A stretch of 5,532 nt of DNA from Gammaproteobacteria bacterium TMED92 (GTDB taxonomy: Bacteria > Pseudomonadota > Gammaproteobacteria > Pseudomonadales > Azotimanducaceae): contig NHET02000023.1 in assembly GCA_002170355.2 (NCBI GenBank), positions 10,867-16,398 on the forward strand, in the 5' to 3' direction. The notes beneath the pieces were generated by a model, which was not told the origin of the DNA, searched no databases, and saw nothing but the letters and a program-made list of their open reading frames with translations. The position numbers and the translations under genes were made by a program. How positions within the stretch are numbered: position 1 is the first letter of the stretch; each line of letters begins with the position of its first letter. Of this stretch, positions 1-5,532 are shown piece by piece.

Positions 1-894
1 TACTCCGTGCGGCACATGACCTGTGGCGACGTGGCCAGCCGCTCTGGTGCAGTGCAACTCGTGGTCGTCGAAAAAGATGTCAGCAGCAAAACCTCGCAAA
101 AATTCAGTTTTATCCATACCACCAAGGAACAGAGACTCATCTAGACGAATGTTCCATTCACGTAATGTGCGAATTACTCGTTCGTGGGCCGGTGCTCCCC
201 GCGCTGTCACCAGCGCTGTTCGAATCGGGCTTTCGCCGTCAGGAAACTCCTGCTGCAGACTTTGCAAAGCCGCCAAAAACGCCTTGAACGGACCACCACC
301 CAATAGATCACCAGCTTTAGCCGCTTCGTGCTCGCTAAAAGCATCTAATCCATCGCGTTGATAAACCTGCTCCGCTTCGTCCGAGAACAACACTGAATCG
401 CCGTCAAACGCCAGTTTCAGAGCGGTATTTTCGCCATCGGCTGATCCACCACCACGCCCTAATAGTGTTGCGGCCGCTACGTTCTCCTCCAACGCCATGC
501 GCACATCGTCGCCATGCGTGGATAAAAACAAATCACAGCCAAAAGCGCCGATATAGCGATACGGCGAAGCACCTGAGCAAAACGCCGCTCGGGTGATGCC
601 TAACCCGTGGGCACGGATAGAGTTGAATACACGCAAACCGGTATCAGCAGAATTTCTGGACAAAAGTATTACATCAACTCTGGGTTTTTTTAGTAAACTG
701 TTGATATTTAATATTTTCTTTACCAGATAGTAGCCGTCTCCAGGTTCTAAAATAGAATCCTCCTGGTCGATCTGATAACGCCGATACGCCTCTAGACCCT
801 CGTTCTCGTAGATCTGATTGGAGGTTGATAGGTCAAATAGAGCTGTAGAAGAAATCGCTACAGTGAGGGGTTTATTGCTAATGACTTCAGGCAT
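1..894 (-). CDS. Cytosolic 5'-nucleotidase, cN-I family (C-terminus cut by window edge)
   Basis: Predicted soluble cytoplasmic enzyme that removes phosphate from nucleoside 5'-monophosphates (AMP/IMP type). 298 codons are open from the ATG at 894 to the edge. The order of motifs matches the vertebrate NT5C1A/B family: SRNSADTGLRVFNSI (residues 79-93), ITRAAFCSG (100-108), CDLFLS (120-125), the HAD-like catalytic motif FDGDSVLFSDE with D164 and D166 (163-173), GGGPFKAFL (199-207), SPIRTALVTAR (222-232), then LFLGGMDK (255-262) and IFFDDHELH (273-281). The last visible residues, HVPHGV, correspond to the near-terminal VPYGV of the animal enzymes, so probably only a few residues are missing. No signal peptide or membrane segment is visible. 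The start overlaps the upstream DUF465 stop by 8 nt and has no clear Shine-Dalgarno sequence, which suggests translational coupling. Family assignment is firm; the preferred nucleotide cannot be read from the sequence. Confidence 0.93.
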   Translation of the reverse strand, partial: MPEVISNKPLTVAISSTALFDLSTSNQIYENEGLEAYRRYQIDQEDSILEPGDGYYLVKKILNINSLLKKPRVDVILLSRNSADTGLRVFNSIRAHGLGITRAAFCSGASPYRYIGAFGCDLFLSTHGDDVRMALEENVAAATLLGRGGGSADGENTALKLAFDGDSVLFSDEAEQVYQRDGLDAFSEHEAAKAGDLLGGGPFKAFLAALQSLQQEFPDGESPIRTALVTARGAPAHERVIRTLREWNIRLDESLFLGGMDKTEFLRGFAADIFFDDHELHCTRAAGHVATGHVPHGV

Positions 895-1096
895 CGAGAT
901 CAGGGATCAGTTCGCTTTCCAAGCGATGGATCATATCTTTGATTTTCAGTTTACGGCGTTTTAGGCGCTGAATTCGCATGCTGTCATGATGGCGCGCCTC
1001 CATTAGGTGCTTGATTACCACGTCCAGATCACTGTGCTCTACGCGCAGACCTTCAAGCCACTCGATTATTCGTTTTTGTTCGTCTGCCTGACTCAA
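887..1096 (-). CDS. YdcH/DUF465-family small helical protein, TTG start
   Basis: 69-residue charged protein of the YdcH/DUF465 family, a group of roughly 60-80 residue proteins of unknown function that form a helical hairpin. Family hallmarks are visible: E20-H21-x2-L24-D25 in the first helix, and LKRRKLKIKD (residues 45-54) in the second. There are no cysteines and no membrane segment. The start is TTG at 1096. An in-frame TGA lies four codons upstream (1108-1106) and the first internal ATG, at codon 32, would remove the first helix and its EHxxLD motif. A GAGGTGG ribosome binding site precedes the TTG. The stop codon overlaps the nucleotidase start (ATGCCTGA, 8 nt), so the two are very likely co-translated. 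What this protein does for the nucleotidase, if anything, is unknown. Confidence 0.88.
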   Translation of the reverse strand: MSQADEQKRIIEWLEGLRVEHSDLDVVIKHLMEARHHDSMRIQRLKRRKLKIKDMIHRLESELIPDLDA

Positions 1097-1100
1097 AAGA

Positions 1101-1107
1101 CCACCTC
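1101..1107 (-). promoter_or_regulatory. Ribosome binding site for the DUF465 gene (supports the TTG start)
   Basis: Read on the minus strand, GAGGTGG is followed by TCTT and then the TTG start, so the GAGG core sits 7 nt before the codon. It is the only plausible Shine-Dalgarno sequence here and decides the start. It lies within an 11-bp dyad, CACCTGAGGTG (1112-1102), which could fold as a 4-bp stem with a TGA triloop and partly hide the site. Confidence 0.7.
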
Positions 1108-1156
1108 AGGTGTAAAATGGTCGCTCACTTAAAAGCGCTGCCAAGTGCTGCCGCGA

Positions 1157-1549
1157 TTAGTCAAATAACGCTATGACCTCGTCCTCTAGTGCAGTATGCC
1201 GACGAACCCAATTATCGAGCAGTAAGAAGTGTTGATCGCTAATCTCGAAGGTGCGGGCAATTTCTTTGAGCAGACACTCTTCCTCTACCTCAAACGCGCC
1301 ATCCACGTAACTCAGTTTTAGCAGATTAACAATGACAATGACTCGCGATCGCCTGTTTTCGAAGATGTTTTGAATGCCCTCAAGCTCCAGATATTCAAGC
1401 TCTCCGACATCGCTTAGACCCATTTCGCGCTTGAGCTCGAATAGCATGTCCTCTTCATTGGGATCCAACAGCCCGTCAGAGACAATGACATTATGCGCCA
1501 GACGCAACAACGCGTTGCGTTGCACGTTACTCAGAGATGACAACCACAT
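1157..1549 (-). CDS. TerB-fold (tellurite-resistance TerB / DjlA-N-like) protein
   Basis: 130-residue all-helical acidic protein without signal peptide or membrane segment. It shows the hallmark of the TerB superfamily: two equivalent acidic motifs at helix junctions, DGLLDPNEEDML (residues 25-36) and DGAFEVEEECLL (83-94), 58 residues apart, each D-G-x2-(D/E)-x2-E-E-x2-L. In TerB itself such motifs bind divalent metal. The name is historical: nothing here indicates tellurite resistance, since no other ter gene is present, and single-domain TerB proteins occur in many contexts, often near membranes. The ATG at 1549 is the only start that fits, because an in-frame TAA lies two codons before it (1558-1556). 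No Shine-Dalgarno sequence is visible, and the upstream microprotein stop is only 25 nt away, so reinitiation is likely. A 60-nt gap separates it from the DUF465 gene downstream, with no convincing terminator. The family call is by motif and length, without a profile search. Confidence 0.8.
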   Translation of the reverse strand: MWLSSLSNVQRNALLRLAHNVIVSDGLLDPNEEDMLFELKREMGLSDVGELEYLELEGIQNIFENRRSRVIVIVNLLKLSYVDGAFEVEEECLLKEIARTFEISDQHFLLLDNWVRRHTALEDEVIALFD

Positions 1550-1574
1550 AGGCGCTTAAATAAATTATGAAAGC

Positions 1575-1694
1575 TTAAGACGCCAACTGCTGAATCAGGC
1601 TAAACACCATAATTAGCAGCGACAGCCATCCCAGACCTATGAAGGCCTTCATCACTATGCCTTGGTCAAAAAAGTCTTCGATGAGATGCCACAT
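1575..1694 (-). CDS. Predicted 39-residue single-pass membrane microprotein, unrecognised
   Basis: A short open frame of 39 codons plus TAA, preceded by one of the best ribosome binding sites in the window (AAGGAG, 6 nt before ATG). The N-terminal third, MWHLIEDFFDQGIVM, is aromatic and acidic and could form an amphipathic helix. Residues about 17-35 (AFIGLGWLSLLIMVFSLIQ) are strongly hydrophobic and long enough for one membrane span. The protein ends QQLAS. I do not recognise the family. It is first in the minus-strand unit, with the TerB-fold gene starting 25 nt after its stop, so it could act as a membrane anchor or partner for that soluble protein (inference only). No other frame in 1560-1700 offers a competing gene. 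Confidence rests on the binding site, the composition and the operon position; conservation in relatives has not been tested. Confidence 0.72.
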   Translation of the reverse strand: MWHLIEDFFDQGIVMKAFIGLGWLSLLIMVFSLIQQLAS

Positions 1695-1700
1695 AACCTT

Positions 1701-1706
1701 CTCCTT
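1701..1706 (-). promoter_or_regulatory. Strong Shine-Dalgarno sequence of the membrane microprotein
   Basis: AAGGAG on the minus strand, followed by AAGGTT and then ATG at 1694, giving a 6-nt spacer. This near-consensus site is the main reason to accept the 39-codon frame as a real gene. Confidence 0.75.
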
Positions 1707-1842
1707 AGATCTTAGTGGTACAGTTTAGCGTTTCTTTGTGGCACCTGGGTAGCAGTGTTTTGTGCTTTCAATGCAATCCATCAAAGAGCACACGCTAGTG
1801 TCATAGCAACAAGCAGTGCGGTAAAACCTTAAGAGCCTGCGT

Positions 1843-1848
1843 TACACT
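1843..1848 (+). promoter_or_regulatory. Possible -10 element (TACACT) for the AddB-like gene
   Basis: TACACT matches TATAAT at four of six positions and lies 6 nt before the ATG at 1855. If used, transcription would start at or next to the start codon, giving a leaderless message, which would fit the absence of any Shine-Dalgarno sequence. No recognisable -35 hexamer lies 16-18 bp upstream, so this is only a candidate. Confidence 0.22.
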
Positions 1849-1854
1849 TAAGCA

Positions 1855-4488
1855 ATGGTTAAAGCGTTCGTAAACATTCCGCATGCGCTGGCAAATGCAG
1901 TCAGTAACCATGTCATCATCACCCCTAACGAACGATTAGCTCGGGAGCTGCGCCGCGGTTTTAATCAACACCAACAACAACACAATCGCAGAGCGTGGCT
2001 GACACCCCAATGCTTGAGCTTGAATCAGTACCTGACTCAGCAATTTGCCAGTTGGCAAGATACTTGCGCAGAGCCACTGCGATTGCTAACACAAAGCGCG
2101 TTACTGTCGCGATTTTACCAATGCGCAACTCCGGCGCAACGCCACCTGGCCGCCAGTGCCGCTCAAGCGCTAGAGCTATTGTATCGCTACGACATAGACC
2201 TGGCCTTGCTGGAACAAGGTGACGATGCGAGCCAGATGTTTATTAAGTGGGCGCGCAGGGTTAACGAGTTATCGTCAGGGCAGGAGATTTATCAAAGCCA
2301 ATTGGCCAAATTTTTGGCCACACAGGACAAATTGCCGCACCAGCCCCTACTACTCATCGCTTTCGATCATCTGACTAGTACCGAGCGGTTGTATCTAGAG
2401 GCCGCTAATAGCGAAAACGGGGTCTACCGTTGGTCCACGCAAGAGCAGATCGTCGATCTAGCAACAACAGCGGTGGAGCCATCTGAGCATCGCGACGACA
2501 CGAGCACACCAACTGCGGACAAGCCTAACTTTTTCGGCTTTGACTCGTTAGCAGACGAACTCGCCGCAGCCGCTGGCTGGGCTGCGGATATTTGCCAACA
2601 GCGACCCGAAGCTCGGGTCGCTGTGGTTGTTCCCCAACTGACAAAACACTATCTCCGAGTACAGCGCCAGTTTTCCGTCACATTTGACCCACGGCAAGGT
2701 AGCGCCACGCGCTGCTTCGACCTTTCTGGTGGCACACCGCTGAACACACAACCTGCTTGGGTGCATGCACTGTGTTTTTTGCGCTGGTGTCACAGCCCTG
2801 CAGATCGGGGCGAACTAACGACCATCGCATTCTCTGATTTTTTGATGGCCCCTTGGTGCCGCTCTGTACTACGCGACTGGAAGCCGGGGCAACGCAACTT
2901 GGCACTATCGAGTTGCACCCAAGACCCAAGCGCCAAACCATTGCTGGAACTCTTGGATCAAGCACCAGCCCGAGCCAGTTTCGCTTTTTGGCTTCAACAT
3001 ATCGAAGCGTTACTCGATCTGGTGGAATGGCCACGCCTGAGCAATCTTGAATCAAATCAGTATCAGGCCGTGGCGCAAATACGCGAAACCATCGCTAGCC
3101 TAACGCGCCAAGCTGATCTTGATGATCGAGCCAAGCCAACGTCAAAGTCTGCGCAGTCAAGCGACTTTGCGTCCGCTCTAGAGCTGCTAGAGCTGCATCT
3201 ACAAAGCAAAGTTTTTGCAGCGCAACGACCGGCCAGCCAAGTACAAATTCTGGGACTGCTAGAAACCACGGGCCTTGATTATTCGCATCTGTGGGTTTGC
3301 GGCATGGATGCGAACAACTTCCCTCAGGGCGCGCAACACAACCCTTTCATTCCGATCCAGATAGCGCACCAATATGGGCTGCCTCGCCTTACTGCAAATC
3401 AGGAGTTAGAGTTTTCGAAACGCATGCTGCGTCAATGGTTGCATAGCGGCGCCGAGATCAACTTTAGTTTTGTCCGTATGCAGGACGCGTATGCAACGTT
3501 ACCCAGCTTGCCGATTCTGGAAGTTTCAGCAGCACCCACAACGATCGACATGCCGGGGCAATCTGCTTTGTCTCGTTTCCATCCTTTTTTTCATCGTCAA
3601 GGCGTTGCTTTGCAGCAGTATCAGGACTGGCACGGCGTCGCCCTACCCGACGGACATACTCAAGGCGGCACAGGCATACTTCAAGATCAACTGGAATGCC
3701 CTTTTCGAGCCTATGCCAGACACCGACTGGGACTGCGCCAAGAACGCGAACCCAGCGAGTTCCCGGACGCGCTAGAGCGAGGTCTGGTGTTGCATACCAT
3801 CATGCAGCGCCTATACGAGCAAAACCAAACTAGCCAAGAGCTGCTACAACTGACAACCGGGGACATTTACGCCATTTGTCAGCAGGCGCTGGTACAACGA
3901 CGCCCATTGCCTCGAGCATTTATTGAGAACGAGTGCCAACGATTGACGGCTTTGATCGAACAATGGCTACGAATCGAAGCAAAACGATACCCTTTTACAC
4001 TGCACGCCATAGAGCAAGACTATCAACTACAGATTTCCAATCTAACGTTTAATCTTAGGGTTGATCGCATTGATCGTACAGCGGACACACTGAGCGTATT
4101 TGATTATAAGAGCTCTGGCCGCAGCATAGCCGGTGCCAGTAACCAACCACCTACCGACATACAGCTGCCGATTTACAGTTTGCTCGATGCAAACATCAGC
4201 AACGTTGTGTATGCGTGCATCGGCGATAAAGACATAAAAGCCATTGGTATTGGCGAGCAGCCCCTCGATGCAACCAACAAACAGGACTTAAAGATACAGG
4301 CGCCAAGCCTTTCCTGGGATGAACAACGCGCCCAATGGCGCCACGACCTAAGCGAACTAGCCGATGCTATGCAGCAGGGTGATGCTCGTGTCGCACCAAA
4401 GAAGAACGCTTGCCGCTATTGCCATCTCCAAGGCCTGTGCCGCGTAACTGCGATCGCCAACGAAGACGCCGCCGATGACCTCTCGTAG
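1855..4488 (+). CDS. AddB-like DNA repair nuclease (PD-(D/E)XK, 4Fe-4S), 'probable DNA repair protein' family
   Basis: 877 residues, the usual length (about 900) of the TIGR03623 proteins related to AddB. The N-terminal half is a helicase-like scaffold without Walker A: where AddB of Bacillus has its P-loop, this has VIITPNERLARELR (from about residue 20). Other family segments are RVAVVVP (254-260) and ETTGLDYSHLWVCGMD (470-485). The C-terminal nuclease looks intact: G643/H647 (GLVLH), D737 (VDRID), D750 and K752 (DYK), and the QxxxY motif Q770/Y774. D737 and D750 are 13 residues apart, as are the metal ligands of RecB. Four cysteines match the AddB iron-sulfur staple: C615 (LECPFRAY), then C853, C856 and C862 (CRYCHLQGLC). 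It should trim DNA ends together with the helicase encoded next, whose start it overlaps by 14 nt. The ATG at 1855 fits the family N-terminus but lacks a Shine-Dalgarno sequence. Confidence 0.92.
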   Translation: MVKAFVNIPHALANAVSNHVIITPNERLARELRRGFNQHQQQHNRRAWLTPQCLSLNQYLTQQFASWQDTCAEPLRLLTQSALLSRFYQCATPAQRHLAASAAQALELLYRYDIDLALLEQGDDASQMFIKWARRVNELSSGQEIYQSQLAKFLATQDKLPHQPLLLIAFDHLTSTERLYLEAANSENGVYRWSTQEQIVDLATTAVEPSEHRDDTSTPTADKPNFFGFDSLADELAAAAGWAADICQQRPEARVAVVVPQLTKHYLRVQRQFSVTFDPRQGSATRCFDLSGGTPLNTQPAWVHALCFLRWCHSPADRGELTTIAFSDFLMAPWCRSVLRDWKPGQRNLALSSCTQDPSAKPLLELLDQAPARASFAFWLQHIEALLDLVEWPRLSNLESNQYQAVAQIRETIASLTRQADLDDRAKPTSKSAQSSDFASALELLELHLQSKVFAAQRPASQVQILGLLETTGLDYSHLWVCGMDANNFPQGAQHNPFIPIQIAHQYGLPRLTANQELEFSKRMLRQWLHSGAEINFSFVRMQDAYATLPSLPILEVSAAPTTIDMPGQSALSRFHPFFHRQGVALQQYQDWHGVALPDGHTQGGTGILQDQLECPFRAYARHRLGLRQEREPSEFPDALERGLVLHTIMQRLYEQNQTSQELLQLTTGDIYAICQQALVQRRPLPRAFIENECQRLTALIEQWLRIEAKRYPFTLHAIEQDYQLQISNLTFNLRVDRIDRTADTLSVFDYKSSGRSIAGASNQPPTDIQLPIYSLLDANISNVVYACIGDKDIKAIGIGEQPLDATNKQDLKIQAPSLSWDEQRAQWRHDLSELADAMQQGDARVAPKKNACRYCHLQGLCRVTAIANEDAADDLS
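2598..2624. repeat. Perfect 12-bp inverted repeat with 3-nt loop inside the AddB-like gene
   Basis: Left arm ACAGCGACCCGA (2598-2609), spacer AGC (2610-2612), right arm TCGGGTCGCTGT (2613-2624), with no mismatch. Two more C-G pairs are possible beyond a bulged A at 2597. In mRNA it would form a very stable hairpin across codons 248-257 (QQRPEARVAV). No T-run follows, so it is not a typical intrinsic terminator on either strand. Confidence 0.9.
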
Positions 4489-5532
4489 CCCGCTAACACC
4501 AAGCGATCAGGACGCTAGAGATCGCGCCATTGATCCTGCCAGATCCTGCATCGTGCAGGCCCCCGCCGGATCCGGAAAAACCACACTGCTGGTGCAGCGC
4601 TACCTGAACTTGCTCTGCGTGGTTGCAAAACCCGAAGAGATCCTAGCGATCACTTTTACCCGCAAAGCTGCAACCGAGATGAAACAGCGAATCTTGCAAG
4701 CCCTCGAGCAAGACAACGTTGTCGCGGCTCGGGTGCGGCAGCGAGATAGCCAATCTGGTTGGGGGATTCGGCAGAATCCGAACCGACTCAAGGTGCAAAC
4801 CATCGACAGCTTTGCCATGGAGTTGGCGACCAGGATACCTCGGCAAGAAAGTGTTGCCGGCCTGAGACTATTGGAATCTCCAGAGCATTTGTATCAGGCT
4901 GCTGGTAGAGCGTTATTCGAGCAATTAAGTAACGATCAAGCCACAGCGCCTTATATTGCCGAGTTTCTTGCCTTCCTGAATAACGATGCAAATAGCGCCG
5001 GCACCCTACTGACTCAGATGCTGCAACGTCGTGATCAGTGGCTGGACTTTAACAACGCCTTTACCGTCGATTACGCTGGTGCACCGGATAAAATTGCGCA
5101 ACTGCTGGCTCAAGCTCTTAACGAGCTGCGACGACAGATCTTGCAAGCTGCTGAACCTGAGTTCTCGGCTGCTCAAAAAGACACCATTCACAAAGTTTAC
5201 CGGCAGGTTTTTTCTGATCCAACCGCAAACGATTTTCAAACGGCGCTATGCGCAATGGCACCACTGCTGCTGACCGGTAAAAAACTCCGCAAAAGCATTG
5301 ATAAACGCGCGCACCCTGCGTTCGCAGAAAAAAACCTGCGAGACACCGTTAAAGCCCTGTTGTTGGAACTTGTTGAGGGCAACGTAACAGAACACCTACA
5401 ACACATTCGCCAGCTTCCACCGGCCACTATCGACAGCAATCAAATAAACGTCCTTGAAACCATCAGCGTATGCCTCGCGCTCAGTGCTATTGCTCTGCAA
5501 CAAATTTTCGTCGAGGAAGGTGCTGTCGACTT
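4475..5532 (+). CDS. AddA/UvrD-like superfamily 1 DNA helicase (N-terminal 352 residues; cut by window edge)
   Basis: Start of an ATP-dependent DNA helicase of the UvrD/RecB/AddA type, expected to be the motor subunit for the AddB-like nuclease upstream. Visible motifs, in order: a Q-motif region (LTPSDQDARDRAI, residues 7-19), Walker A APAGSGKTTL (29-38, with K35 and T36), motif Ia ITFTRKAATEM (59-69) and motif Ib VQTIDSFAMELA (107-118). Residues 123-345 are a poorly conserved helical part matching the 1B insertion. The frame ends at FVEEGAVD, a segment that in relatives comes shortly before the Walker B/motif II, so motifs II-VI and any C-terminal nuclease domain lie outside the window. Relatives run to about 1,100-1,200 residues. 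The ATG at 4475 overlaps the upstream stop by 14 nt; an in-frame TAA at 4445 excludes a longer ATG/GTG/TTG start. No strong Shine-Dalgarno sequence is seen, so coupling to the upstream gene is likely. Confidence 0.93.
   Translation, partial: MTSRSPLTPSDQDARDRAIDPARSCIVQAPAGSGKTTLLVQRYLNLLCVVAKPEEILAITFTRKAATEMKQRILQALEQDNVVAARVRQRDSQSGWGIRQNPNRLKVQTIDSFAMELATRIPRQESVAGLRLLESPEHLYQAAGRALFEQLSNDQATAPYIAEFLAFLNNDANSAGTLLTQMLQRRDQWLDFNNAFTVDYAGAPDKIAQLLAQALNELRRQILQAAEPEFSAAQKDTIHKVYRQVFSDPTANDFQTALCAMAPLLLTGKKLRKSIDKRAHPAFAEKNLRDTVKALLLELVEGNVTEHLQHIRQLPPATIDSNQINVLETISVCLALSAIALQQIFVEEGAVD

Larger units (their letters stand above)
1695..1854. other. Divergent intergenic region between the two transcription units
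   Basis: About 160 bp that should contain the promoters for both units. On the minus side only the microprotein ribosome binding site is clear; I could not place a good -35/-10 pair. On the plus side a TACACT hexamer lies just before the AddB-like start. Two copies of the palindrome CTTAAG (1828-1833 and 1847-1852) lie 19 bp apart around that hexamer. A weak imperfect inverted repeat (TGTGCT near 1760, AGCACA near 1787) is also present. No open frame with a ribosome binding site is seen on the plus strand. Confidence 0.7.

Noticed and set aside
23..361. 112-codon open frame on the plus strand
   Set aside because: It lies wholly antisense to the well-supported nucleotidase, has low-complexity arginine/serine-rich composition and matches no family I recognise.
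1097..1156. Possible terminator between the TerB-fold and DUF465 genes
   Set aside because: Only a 5-bp stem (CACTT/AAGTG) with a 12-nt loop is visible, without a following T-run on the minus strand.
1157..1549. Tellurite-resistance operon
   Set aside because: Only one TerB-fold protein is present; no terA, terC, terD, terE or terZ homologue is in the window.
1374..1559. 61-codon open frame on the plus strand
   Set aside because: Antisense to the TerB-fold gene, serine-rich, with no ribosome binding site; a shadow frame.
2548..3055. Open frames of 81 and 125 codons on the minus strand inside the AddB-like gene
   Set aside because: Both are antisense to a gene with continuous family similarity and have no recognisable domain.
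3178..3195. Tandem 9-nt repeat CTAGAGCTG x2
   Set aside because: Encodes LELLEL in a leucine-rich helix; two copies in frame are not notable.
4532..4559. Direct repeat GATCCTGC (4532-4539, 4542-4549) and a 6-bp hairpin CCTGCA-TCG-TGCAGG
   Set aside because: Short, inside coding sequence, with no T-run; not distinguishable from chance.
4566..4575. CCGGATCCGG perfect 10-bp palindrome
   Set aside because: About five 10-bp palindromes are expected by chance in this length, and this one simply encodes the conserved Walker A glycines. CAACGCGTTG at 1508-1517 was dismissed for the same reason.
5006..5439. Several 67-80 codon frames on both strands
   Set aside because: They overlap the helicase frame, which continues uninterrupted with expected family features.

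Overview
The window looks like chromosomal DNA from a gammaproteobacterium, probably free-living and of moderate GC. This is inferred from gene families and codon use; there is no rRNA or other marker to fix the lineage. It holds two divergent transcription units separated by about 160 bp. I see no tRNA, rRNA, CRISPR array, insertion sequence or phage gene.

Left half, minus strand (read from 1694 down to 1). Four genes lie close together in the same direction: a 39-codon membrane microprotein with a very good ribosome binding site (1694-1575), a 130-residue TerB-fold protein (1549-1157), a 69-residue YdcH/DUF465 helical protein with a TTG start (1096-887), and a cytosolic 5'-nucleotidase of the cN-I family (894 to the window edge, C-terminus just cut off). 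The last two overlap by 8 nt. Only the nucleotidase has a predictable reaction, hydrolysis of nucleoside 5'-monophosphates. The other three are small proteins of unknown role, and a shared pathway is conjecture.

Right half, plus strand (1855 to the edge). A complete 877-residue AddB-like protein carries a C-terminal PD-(D/E)XK nuclease and a four-cysteine iron-sulfur signature. It overlaps by 14 nt the start of an AddA/UvrD-like superfamily 1 helicase, of which 352 residues are visible. Together they look like a two-subunit helicase-nuclease for double-strand-break end processing, a relative of AddAB/RecBCD in which the AddB-like subunit has lost its Walker A motif.

The less expected items are the unlisted membrane microprotein, a perfect 12-bp inverted repeat with a 3-nt loop inside the nuclease gene, the absence of a Shine-Dalgarno sequence (possibly a leaderless start) on the AddB-like gene, and the four-gene cluster itself. 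I do not see convincing evidence for a wholly new system. The microprotein/TerB/DUF465/nucleotidase cluster is the best candidate for something undescribed.
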